Assembly (NCBI GenBank): GCA_051439375.1
Contig: JBFRWB010000057.1
Span: 1 to 13,656, forward strand
Direction of reading: 5' to 3'
DNA: 13,656 nucleotides
Source: JBGTGT01 sp051439375
GTDB lineage: Bacteria > Cyanobacteriota > Cyanobacteriia > Cyanobacteriales > Microcystaceae
Positions within the stretch are counted from its first letter, which is position 1. The number at the start of each line of letters is the position of its first letter. Below the pieces are notes generated by a model. That model did no database searches. It was not told the DNA's origin and saw only the letters and a list, made by a program, of their open reading frames with translations. Shown piece by piece: positions 6,075-12,999 of this stretch. A program made the translations under genes and the position numbers.

Positions 6075-9000
6075 ATGACCAAAAATGATCGTCAACGTGA
6101 CCAAGAAATTTATAAAGTCCTCTTTAGCTTGGCCGTAGTTTACACAAATGATGGCAGAACGGTGAATTTTCGTCAAACCTCGTCACGTTTAGGATACGGC
6201 GAAAGATCAACTTATTCTCAGCGAATATATAATTTTATTAACGATATACCCCAAAAAACTGATCCAGAACCTCTAACGATAGATATACTCATTACTCGGT
6301 TAACGGCTATTTTGAAGAGTCTCAAAGAAGATTTACGCAATTCCAAACTATCAGCAGATGAAAAGCAAAAAATTATTCAAAAACTAACCAAATTACAAAA
6401 AAAAGATATTATTTGCCTGTTTGGACAATTAACTACTTTATCTCCTGCGGAAAGAGACGCATTAAATTTGACCATCGGAGAGGCTAACGTTATCCTACAG
6501 CAAAGCCTCGTTAATCTTGAGCAGTATCAAACACCAGAACAAAGAGACGCTATCTTAAAACTTTATCAGGCTTCTATTAGTCTGCAACAAGATAGTTCGA
6601 CACCTGATCGCATTCTGATAGATGACACAAGCCGTCGAAATTACATTAACGAAACAGTAATGCAATATTTTAACCGTTTAGGGTTAGAAAATTGGAATGG
6701 AAGGGAAAAGACAGAAAAAATTCAAGCTTTATGTCAAAAAATTGAGCGTCATATTTATCGGGTAGAATCACAGATTGGACTAAGAGAAATACAACGACGT
6801 AACCTTCAAAATATCCCCAATCTACAAAGTTTCTCTCAAGCCTTTATCAAACGACTGATTAATTCTACCATTGAAAATAGCTTCATCCGAGAATCTATTC
6901 CTTTATTTTTAGAATATGTCACTATAAACCAGTTAAATCCTTTACCTCTCTATTATCCCACTGGTAATCATCCTGATGATGGCTTATTAAATCCTGAGCT
7001 TAGACCATTAGGTAAAGACAATGATAACATAGGTTTATCTTCTCAATATTCTTATAAAGTAACGATTAGCTTTAACCTAAGAATTGAAAAATATAAACTA
7101 GAAAAAATAGCAAAAAAACTACCTGCTGAAGCAAAGGTTCGTTTAGTTAAAAAAGGAAAAGGTGGCTTAGTATTTACAGCTAGTAGTTCAGGTGTTGGTA
7201 CTCCAATGTCCCAAATTTTTGAAGTCATTAATCGTGCGTTATTATGGGATGTAAAATGTTTAAGAGATGACTACGCTCCAATTGCTCATGATTTAGTGAT
7301 GACTCAAGATATTATTAATAATAACGTTGCCAGTCCAGTCTGGGCGCATAGCTTGGTCAGACTTTGCAGAACTAGCTATCTTGAAGATGCACTGAAGCAA
7401 AACAAATCCTATGAAGAATGCGCTTATATTGATGAAGTTGCGACAGGAGACTATTGTGGATTTAATTATTTAGAGTCTGTTGCTAAATCTGCTATCCAAG
7501 CCAGATTATCAGCCATTTTACAAACGCAAATTAATCCTAAGCAGTACATTCAAGATTTAAGTGAAAGAATTCAAGGAGAAGAAATTCTTAGAATTGCAGG
7601 TTCTTATTTAGATTTTTATCCTTTTTCTGTACAAGCTATGGAAAGTTATATTCAAAGACATTTCTTACAATCAAATTATGAAGGAGATTATTATTATTAT
7701 AATCCCAATTCTTATTTAGCGATCACTAACGCTTATTTAGCAGAAGGATTATATCATCAAGCTTATATTTATTTACACAAAATGTGCCATTTAGAAATAA
7801 ATCCAGATGATTCACAGATAACATCAGGAACAACACTTGCTAAGTATGAACTCTGTAAAGCAAACTACTTTTATTTATTTGACATTAATGATATAGATCC
7901 AAATTATCGATGGAAGTTACCCCGTTATGATCGTGCAACCTTTATCACAAAATGTTGGGAAAGTTTAAGCAAAGCAGAAGATCATCTCACGAAACGCTTA
8001 AAAAAATATATTGCCATAAAAGAAATTTCTCAAGGGATATTTGATCCTTATTTTATTCTCTTAGCAAGAATCAACTTTGTCAAAGCAAAAGTGTTTTTAT
8101 TTTTTCCATCCTATGCAGAGACATTAGAAAATTCAGAGACAGATTATGACCTCAAAAACTATAATTATGCTCGTCTTTGTTATTTAGAACGTTCTCGAAT
8201 TTATGCAGCTAAAAATGGCAATACTGTCGATTATGCTTGCTATACTGCTTATCAAGTATTTGCCTACGTTATGATTGGATACTATGTAGATAGAGAAAAA
8301 ACACTTCCCTCTGGTCATAAAATTGATTTAACTCAAGATAATTGCTTAAAATGGGCAAAAGATTTACTAGAAAATGCTTTAATAAATTATAGCGAATTTG
8401 GACTTAAATGTTATAATCAAATTAAACAACAAAGTGGCACAACTCATAATGATACTTATGGAGATTATTTAATCGAAAATTTACCCCTTATTAGAGAAGA
8501 AAATCTCCTAAGAAACCCAAATAGAAAATTTACGGAAGGATATAATTCTGATGAGAAAGTTTTACATATTGATATGTCACTTTTACACATGAGAACTCTA
8601 GATAATAGTGAAGAACAACTAGAAGAATCTATTTATCTATTTGGTGCAAAAGCTGCAATTATTTTGTTTGCAAGAGCAATGGTAACATTATGTGATAATT
8701 TTAATATTGAAGATGCTAAACAGTGGTCAGAAAAAATTCTCAAAGCCTATCGTCTATTTACCTATGCTTGGGGAGTTGCTGAGGATGGTTGTATCACAGA
8801 ATTAACTCAAGATGAAAATTCTGATTATAGTTATAAAATTACTCGACCTCATTTTAAGGATAATCATGAAAACGCAGCAGATTATTATCCCAATGAAGCA
8901 AAAGCAGTTAGAGATTTATATCCTCATCGTCAAACAGAAATCGCTGATTTAGGGAAAGTTTTCGCTATTGCTTGTCATTTACTTCAACTTTATTTAACTG

Positions 9001-9272
9001 ATGATTTCCAAATACAAGAAACCATCATTCGTAAAATTAACTTTTTAAGAAATCGCTTTCAAGATATGTCACGCACTAAGCCCGAATATATTGAACATCA
9101 ACCGACTTTTAATGGTCATTTACGTCTCTACTTAGATAAAATTAAGCGTGTGATTGATGAAGAATTAGAATTGGCTGAACAAAATGAGTTTATTCCTAAT
9201 CAAACAGGAATGATTAAAATTCGACAGCGCATTATGAAAAGATTCTTTGATTTTTATAATCTAGAAAATTAG
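6075..9272 (+). CDS. Large helical protein with TPR-like repeat, unknown function (1065 residues)
   Basis: I do not recognise this protein. The ATG at 6075 is chosen because AGGA at 6061-6064 precedes it. A TTG at 5964 would add 37 residues translated from an AT-rich leader, whose hydrophobic run looks like an artefact. Residues 9-58 form an N-terminal helical segment. Residues 65-280 are charged and helical. Residues 327-388 look like a compact alpha/beta domain (KVTISFNLRIEKYKL, then RLVKKGKGGLVFTASSS), faintly like the small domains found beside effector modules, but this is a weak resemblance. From about 508 on the protein is helical and rich in Tyr and Asn. Residues 546-577 fit the TPR pattern (SYLAITNAYLAEGLYHQA), and further helical pairs follow to about 760. 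No catalytic motif, NTPase loop, signal peptide or membrane segment is seen. A scaffold or sensor role is possible. Confidence 0.75.
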   Translation: MTKNDRQRDQEIYKVLFSLAVVYTNDGRTVNFRQTSSRLGYGERSTYSQRIYNFINDIPQKTDPEPLTIDILITRLTAILKSLKEDLRNSKLSADEKQKIIQKLTKLQKKDIICLFGQLTTLSPAERDALNLTIGEANVILQQSLVNLEQYQTPEQRDAILKLYQASISLQQDSSTPDRILIDDTSRRNYINETVMQYFNRLGLENWNGREKTEKIQALCQKIERHIYRVESQIGLREIQRRNLQNIPNLQSFSQAFIKRLINSTIENSFIRESIPLFLEYVTINQLNPLPLYYPTGNHPDDGLLNPELRPLGKDNDNIGLSSQYSYKVTISFNLRIEKYKLEKIAKKLPAEAKVRLVKKGKGGLVFTASSSGVGTPMSQIFEVINRALLWDVKCLRDDYAPIAHDLVMTQDIINNNVASPVWAHSLVRLCRTSYLEDALKQNKSYEECAYIDEVATGDYCGFNYLESVAKSAIQARLSAILQTQINPKQYIQDLSERIQGEEILRIAGSYLDFYPFSVQAMESYIQRHFLQSNYEGDYYYYNPNSYLAITNAYLAEGLYHQAYIYLHKMCHLEINPDDSQITSGTTLAKYELCKANYFYLFDINDIDPNYRWKLPRYDRATFITKCWESLSKAEDHLTKRLKKYIAIKEISQGIFDPYFILLARINFVKAKVFLFFPSYAETLENSETDYDLKNYNYARLCYLERSRIYAAKNGNTVDYACYTAYQVFAYVMIGYYVDREKTLPSGHKIDLTQDNCLKWAKDLLENALINYSEFGLKCYNQIKQQSGTTHNDTYGDYLIENLPLIREENLLRNPNRKFTEGYNSDEKVLHIDMSLLHMRTLDNSEEQLEESIYLFGAKAAIILFARAMVTLCDNFNIEDAKQWSEKILKAYRLFTYAWGVAEDGCITELTQDENSDYSYKITRPHFKDNHENAADYYPNEAKAVRDLYPHRQTEIADLGKVFAIACHLLQLYLTDDFQIQETIIRKINFLRNRFQDMSRTKPEYIEHQPTFNGHLRLYLDKIKRVIDEELELAEQNEFIPNQTGMIKIRQRIMKRFFDFYNLEN

Positions 9273-9340
9273 TTATAAGTCTTAGCTTACCCGAAACCCG
9301 ATTAACAAAATGTCAGCAGAAGTCCTCATCTATAAATTAC

Positions 9341-9359
9341 ACTTCCGACTTCCGACTTC
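9341..9359. repeat. Heptanucleotide tandem repeat (ACTTCCG)
   Basis: ACTTCCG occurs at 9341-9347 and 9348-9354, followed by ACTTC at 9355-9359. It resembles the short tandemly repeated heptamers known in cyanobacteria. It lies between the converging long helical gene and the tpsB-like gene, two bases outside the stop codon of the latter. Confidence 0.7.
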
Positions 9360-9361
9360 AT

Positions 9362-11065
9362 TCAAGGACCCATAATAATCGTAAACATAATGCCCTTATC
9401 TTGCCATGTATTGCCCTCAAACGGGACTCTTCCTAGGGGAATTCCCACATCTAAACGAGCATTAAATAAGTCTTTATATCGCCATTGCAAACCCATACCT
9501 ACCGAAGCCAAAGTATCAATAGATGGATTAAACTCTCCATTGTTCCAACCGTGGCCAAACTGGACAAAAGGAACAAGATGAATCACTGTATCGTTAATAT
9601 CATCATAATAGAGAGGATAACGGACTTCTGCTCCTAAAAATAAGCCATTATCTGTCAATAAAGTATTCTGACGATAGCCAACCACACTCCCTAACCCACC
9701 AATCGCAAATTGTTCTAAAGGAACAATAGGACTTCCTGCTAATTGTACATCTCCTTGCAAAACAAACAGGGTTTCTGGGGCTAACCGTCGCACCCATTGG
9801 CTTTGGCCACGCCAAAAAAAGGCGTTAGGATTAGGTGCATCGGGGTTAATACGAACATCAAAAGGAGTGGTAGTTCCCAAAGCATCTATGCCAAAGTTGA
9901 ACTCAGAACGGGCAGCTAAGACTTGTTTTTCGCCTCTTTGTAACCATTCTTGATTAAATCTGATAAAAGTTGCCTTAGTCCGTCCATTTTCATCCGAACC
10001 AGAGGACGTAATCGGAAAGAAAGGAGTACGACTAAAACTATTTTGGTAATCAAATCCGATTCCTAACGCTAATTCTTGATTCGGTTTTCTAATAACAGGA
10101 TGGCGAATTCTCAGGGCATATTTTTGATAATCTGAGGCTAAATCTAATACATCAAAGGGTTCTTCGATAATTTTTCCCGTTAAATTACGAAATTCAACCT
10201 CGACTGTTCCATTTCGTGGGGTAAAAGGAATTCGATAGGCTACATTAATATCATCACTTCCATCGGTATTGCGATAACTTCCTCTGATACTATCTCCGAT
10301 TCCTAATAAATTATCATCCCGTATTTCTGCACCCCGTCGAAAACTACCCACTTGAGGGTTACGGCCATTATCTAATAAAACCTGAAAATGAAAAGAATTA
10401 GCCGTTACCGCATTGACTGTTAAGATACTGGTTCCGGGTTCAATTCCTGCTGATAATTCCGTGGAAATGCTGTCAATTAGGGGGTCTAACTGTAATAATT
10501 GTAGAGATTCTAATAAACGATTAACATTTAAAGGGGTTTGGGAAGCAAGGGCAATTCGATTACGGATATAATCAGGGTTCAATTTACCCTCGACGGTGAC
10601 GTTAATATCCGTCAGTTTTCCTTCAACAATGGCAATGGTAACCATTCCCTCATTGATAGTTTGGGGCGGAATATAAGCCCCAGAGGTAACATAACCTTGG
10701 TCGATATAATATTGTGTAATGGCGGTTCTTGCTTCTAATAATTCGGCAAAAGAAAGGGGACGATTGAGATAGTCTTGGACAACTTTGGTTAATTGTGCCT
10801 CACTAAACGCAGTATTTCCCTCAAAACTAAAATCTTTAACCGTTATTTTCTCTGGAATATCTGGAATTGATTCATTAGGAGGAACAATAGGAGAAGGTGT
10901 AAGGGGTAAGGGAGTTGTGGGTAAGGGGGTAATGGAGGGAAGGGGAGAAGACTCTTCTAACGGTTGTGCGTTTAATGGTGTAAGTTGTCCATCTGTCAAT
11001 ATTAAGACAAATAAAATGATGACAGAAAATGACTCAAACCATCTATTGATAGAGATAAAGAACAT
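9362..11065 (-). CDS. Two-partner-secretion outer-membrane transporter (TpsB; ShlB/FhaC/HecB family)
   Basis: This 567-residue Omp85-superfamily protein is expected to move a TpsA exoprotein across the outer membrane. A signal peptide covers about residues 1-33 (hydrophobic VIILFVLIL, cleavage after LNA). A Pro/Thr-rich spacer (about 41-70) leads to two periplasmic POTRA domains: 74-150, with VKDFSFEGNTAFSEAQL and YIPPQTINEGMVTIAIVEG, and about 151-220. A 16-stranded barrel follows (about 225-567). The L6-type motif reads GSVVGYRQN, with Val462 where VRGY/F has arginine. The partner motif RLDVG (Asp539) is kept. The protein ends FTIIMGP, without the usual terminal aromatic residue. No TpsA gene is in the window, so the partner is unlinked or the protein is an orphan. 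A 10-bp direct repeat (11067-11076 and 11080-11089) lies just upstream of the ATG. No Shine-Dalgarno site is evident. Confidence 0.9.
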   Translation of the reverse strand: MFFISINRWFESFSVIILFVLILTDGQLTPLNAQPLEESSPLPSITPLPTTPLPLTPSPIVPPNESIPDIPEKITVKDFSFEGNTAFSEAQLTKVVQDYLNRPLSFAELLEARTAITQYYIDQGYVTSGAYIPPQTINEGMVTIAIVEGKLTDINVTVEGKLNPDYIRNRIALASQTPLNVNRLLESLQLLQLDPLIDSISTELSAGIEPGTSILTVNAVTANSFHFQVLLDNGRNPQVGSFRRGAEIRDDNLLGIGDSIRGSYRNTDGSDDINVAYRIPFTPRNGTVEVEFRNLTGKIIEEPFDVLDLASDYQKYALRIRHPVIRKPNQELALGIGFDYQNSFSRTPFFPITSSGSDENGRTKATFIRFNQEWLQRGEKQVLAARSEFNFGIDALGTTTPFDVRINPDAPNPNAFFWRGQSQWVRRLAPETLFVLQGDVQLAGSPIVPLEQFAIGGLGSVVGYRQNTLLTDNGLFLGAEVRYPLYYDDINDTVIHLVPFVQFGHGWNNGEFNPSIDTLASVGMGLQWRYKDLFNARLDVGIPLGRVPFEGNTWQDKGIMFTIIMGP

Positions 11066-11157
11066 AACAATTTAAAGAAACAATTTAAAATAACAAGAAA
11101 CAACCGTTGTCAGCATTTTAACTTAAGCCTTCCCATTAACTATACCGTCAAAAAAAT

Positions 11158-11165
11158 GCGATCGC
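11158..11165. repeat. HIP1 octamer GCGATCGC
   Basis: This third perfect HIP1 palindrome is the only one outside a gene, about 93 bases upstream of the tpsB-like start. Confidence 0.85.
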
Positions 11166-11290
11166 CTTTCTTCTCTAATGGTTTAATATCCTTTTCTGGA
11201 ATCCTCTTGATTCACAACTGATTTAGGTTTAAATCTTCTTTTATTTTTAAGAAAATATAAGAAAGAAGATCCCTTATGATCCCCTCTAAT

Positions 11291-11307
11291 CCCCCTTAAA
11301 AAGGGGG
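11291..11307. repeat. Palindromic C/G-rich intergenic repeat
   Basis: CCCCCTT (11291-11297) and AAGGGGG (11301-11307) form a 7-bp stem around AAA. The flanks are also C-rich on the left and G-rich on the right. Palindromes of the form CCCCCTTAAAAAGGGGG are scattered through many cyanobacterial genomes. There is no T-run on the minus strand to make it a standard terminator for hpnH. Confidence 0.55.
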
Positions 11308-11406
11308 GAAGAATGGGAAAAGCAGGTATCTTCTATTCTGGAAATCATCTATCTGCTAAACTTGTCACCAAAAGGATACTTTTTTTTCCTAGTAACGTTT
11401 CCAACC

Positions 11407-11429
11407 CTTAATTGCTATCAACAATTAAG
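11407..11429 (-). terminator. Stem-loop overlapping the hpnH stop codon
   Basis: CTTAATTG (11407-11414) and CAATTAAG (11422-11429) form a perfect 8-bp stem with a 7-base loop. The hpnH stop codon (11425-11427) lies in the first arm in transcript order. No T-run follows, and the stem is AT-rich. It may protect the 3' end or assist termination, but this is weak evidence. Confidence 0.3.
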
Positions 11430-12441
11430 CACTTAACAGACTTCCTAACGCCCGTTTCATATTAGTTGGTTTCATGGCTTCCGTCGCTGCTGTGGGTTCA
11501 TAGCCGCAATGTACCATACAATCAGCACATTGGGGATTCCCACTACGATGGCCGTAGTTATCCCAGTCTGTTTGGTCAATTAGTTCTTTAAACGTCTTAT
11601 AATGACCTTCATTGAGCAGATAACAGGGCTTTTGCCAGCCTAATACGCTGTAACTGGGGCTTCCCCAAGGTGTACAGTCATAATCTTTTTCTCCCATTAG
11701 AAAGTCTAAAAAGAGAGGATTATGATTAAACTGCCATTTCTTACGACCATTCTTCCAAGGATTTAAAATATTACGGAATAAAGCTTTCGTTTGTTCCCGT
11801 TTCAAGAAATGTTCTTGATCGGGCGCCCACTCATAGCTGTATCCGGGGGAAATCATCATACCATCTATACCCAAGTCCGTTAGGAAATCGAAAAATTCCT
11901 GCATTTCTTTGGGATCTGTCCCTTCAAAAACCGTTGTATTAGTTGTAACCCGAAATCCTTGGGCTTTTGCTGTTTTAATCGCAGAAATCGCTTTATCAAA
12001 GACTCCTTTACGATCAACGCAATGGTCATGATGTTCCCTTAACCCATCAAGATGCACACTAAAAGTAAGGTAAGGAGAAGGGGTAAATTTATTTAAGCTT
12101 TTCTCCAATAAAATAGCGTTGGTGCAAAGATAAACAAACTTTTTGCGCTGCACTAAACCTGAGACGATTTCATCAATTTGAGGGTGTAATAATGGTTCGC
12201 CGCCCGGAATCGAAACCACAGGCGCACCACATTCTTCAACCGCACGGAAACAATCTTCTGGACTGAGATTTTGTTTTAAAATTTCGGTGGGATGCTGAAT
12301 CTTTCCACAGCCTGAACAGGCTAAATTACAGCGAAATAGGGGTTCTAACATTAAAACAAGGGGAAAATGCTTACGCCCTTTTAAACGTTGTTCAATAATG
12401 TAACTTCCGACAGCGAGAGCCTGTTTAACTTGAACAGCCAT
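11425..12441 (-). CDS. hpnH: Adenosyl-hopene transferase, radical SAM
   Basis: HpnH joins a 5'-deoxyadenosyl radical to hopene (diploptene), giving adenosylhopane, the first step to C35 bacteriohopanepolyols of the membranes. The 338-residue protein begins MAVQVKQALAVGSYIIEQRL, as is usual for the family. Its radical-SAM cluster motif is CNLACSGC (Cys38, Cys42, Cys45), followed by GGEPL (80-84) for SAM binding. C-terminal cysteines (256, 273, 305, 308, 312) include CADCMVHCGYEP, typical of the family's SPASM-like tail. The ATG at 12441 is chosen because AAGGAG lies four bases before it. A TTG at 12459 would add six residues and place the ribosome site inside the gene. The gene is divergent from the DUF6464-like gene. 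No other hopanoid gene is in the window. Confidence 0.95.
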   Translation of the reverse strand: MAVQVKQALAVGSYIIEQRLKGRKHFPLVLMLEPLFRCNLACSGCGKIQHPTEILKQNLSPEDCFRAVEECGAPVVSIPGGEPLLHPQIDEIVSGLVQRKKFVYLCTNAILLEKSLNKFTPSPYLTFSVHLDGLREHHDHCVDRKGVFDKAISAIKTAKAQGFRVTTNTTVFEGTDPKEMQEFFDFLTDLGIDGMMISPGYSYEWAPDQEHFLKREQTKALFRNILNPWKNGRKKWQFNHNPLFLDFLMGEKDYDCTPWGSPSYSVLGWQKPCYLLNEGHYKTFKELIDQTDWDNYGHRSGNPQCADCMVHCGYEPTAATEAMKPTNMKRALGSLLSA

Positions 12442-12445
12442 GATA

Positions 12446-12451
12446 CTCCTT
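12446..12451 (-). promoter_or_regulatory. Shine-Dalgarno site of hpnH
   Basis: On the minus strand AAGGAG lies four bases upstream of the ATG at 12441. It decides the start against the in-frame TTG at 12459. It is one of very few clear ribosome sites in this window. Confidence 0.7.
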
Positions 12452-12479
12452 TTCACCAAAATAAAGCAATTGGCTTAAC

Positions 12480-12485
12480 ATTATA
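12480..12485 (-). promoter_or_regulatory. Possible -10 box of hpnH
   Basis: A perfect TATAAT on the minus strand would start transcription near 12473, giving a leader of about 30 bases before the hpnH ATG. No good -35 hexamer lies 16-18 bases upstream. Confidence 0.4.
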
Positions 12486-12545
12486 GGAGATTGCGCTAAG
12501 ATATGGGGGAAATTAGCACAATATTTTTGACGCTCTTAGAACTTT

Positions 12546-12899
12546 ATGGAGTCAGACGCTCTCCTTACTGAGATTATACAAACCTACCCTCGTCAATGGT
12601 TAACCAATCTCTACCTAGATTGGATAGCTGATGCGGGTCATTATTTAGAGATAGAAGGACAAACCTACACTGTTTTAGAGTCTCATCATCATTATCAATA
12701 CAAAATGGGGGGATATCGCTTACAGAAGATAACTCTTCAGGTTCAAGCAACTCAATGTCCCAGTGAAAAAAGTTTATATCAAGGACGGTGGATCATAGGA
12801 GATAGTCGTTGTCAATTTAATGCACATTCGGAAATTTTACGCTGTGCGGTGAACCCAGAGGGTCCGTGTCAAGATTGTCGTTTTTTTGAAAAGATATAG
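12546..12899 (+). CDS. DUF6464-like small protein, unknown function
   Basis: This 117-residue protein matches my memory of a cyanobacterial family of unknown function (DUF6464); the name is by recall, not by search. The N-terminal part (about 1-25) is helical. Residues 30-70 look beta-rich (HYLEIEGQTYTVLESHHHYQ, then GGYRLQKITLQVQ). The C-terminus carries the family-like pattern GDSRCQFNAHSEILRCAVNP, then GPCQDCRFFE. Its cysteines at about 88, 99, 107 and 110 could bind a metal or form disulfides. No signal peptide or membrane segment is seen. The ATG at 12546 fits the expected N-terminus. There is no Shine-Dalgarno site. The gene runs the same way as ffh, which starts 100 bases further on, so co-transcription is possible but not shown. 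It diverges from hpnH across 104 bases. Confidence 0.8.
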   Translation: MESDALLTEIIQTYPRQWLTNLYLDWIADAGHYLEIEGQTYTVLESHHHYQYKMGGYRLQKITLQVQATQCPSEKSLYQGRWIIGDSRCQFNAHSEILRCAVNPEGPCQDCRFFEKI

Positions 12900-12999
12900 C
12901 AGTCTATCAAGCTAGTTTTGAGGTTGGAAAATTCTTCTATCCCTTATCTCAGGTTAAGATAGACAGGGTTAGCCTATAAAAATTTAAACGAATTACTGT

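Larger units (their letters stand above)
11066..11424. other. 359-base non-coding stretch between hpnH and the tpsB-like gene
   Basis: No open frame of note or RNA gene is seen. The stretch holds the tpsB upstream region, including the near-palindrome ACAAC-C-GTTGT at 11100-11110. It also has a HIP1 octamer at 11158-11165, a poly-C/poly-G palindrome at 11291-11307, and part of a stem-loop overlapping the hpnH stop. A TTGACG on the minus strand (within 11147-11152 or one base off) could serve as a -35 box for tpsB, but no well-spaced -10 follows. Confidence 0.5.

Noticed and set aside
4345..9272. Insertion sequence or integrated element carrying the unassigned genes
   Set aside because: No transposase, integrase, tRNA target or terminal inverted repeats are visible. 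The 51-bp repeats are gene starts, not element ends.
12937..12962. Imperfect inverted repeat (CTATCCCTTA against TAAGATAG) ahead of ffh
   Set aside because: Pairing needs two unpaired bases on one side and no T-run follows. It was not strong enough to list as a terminator or operator.
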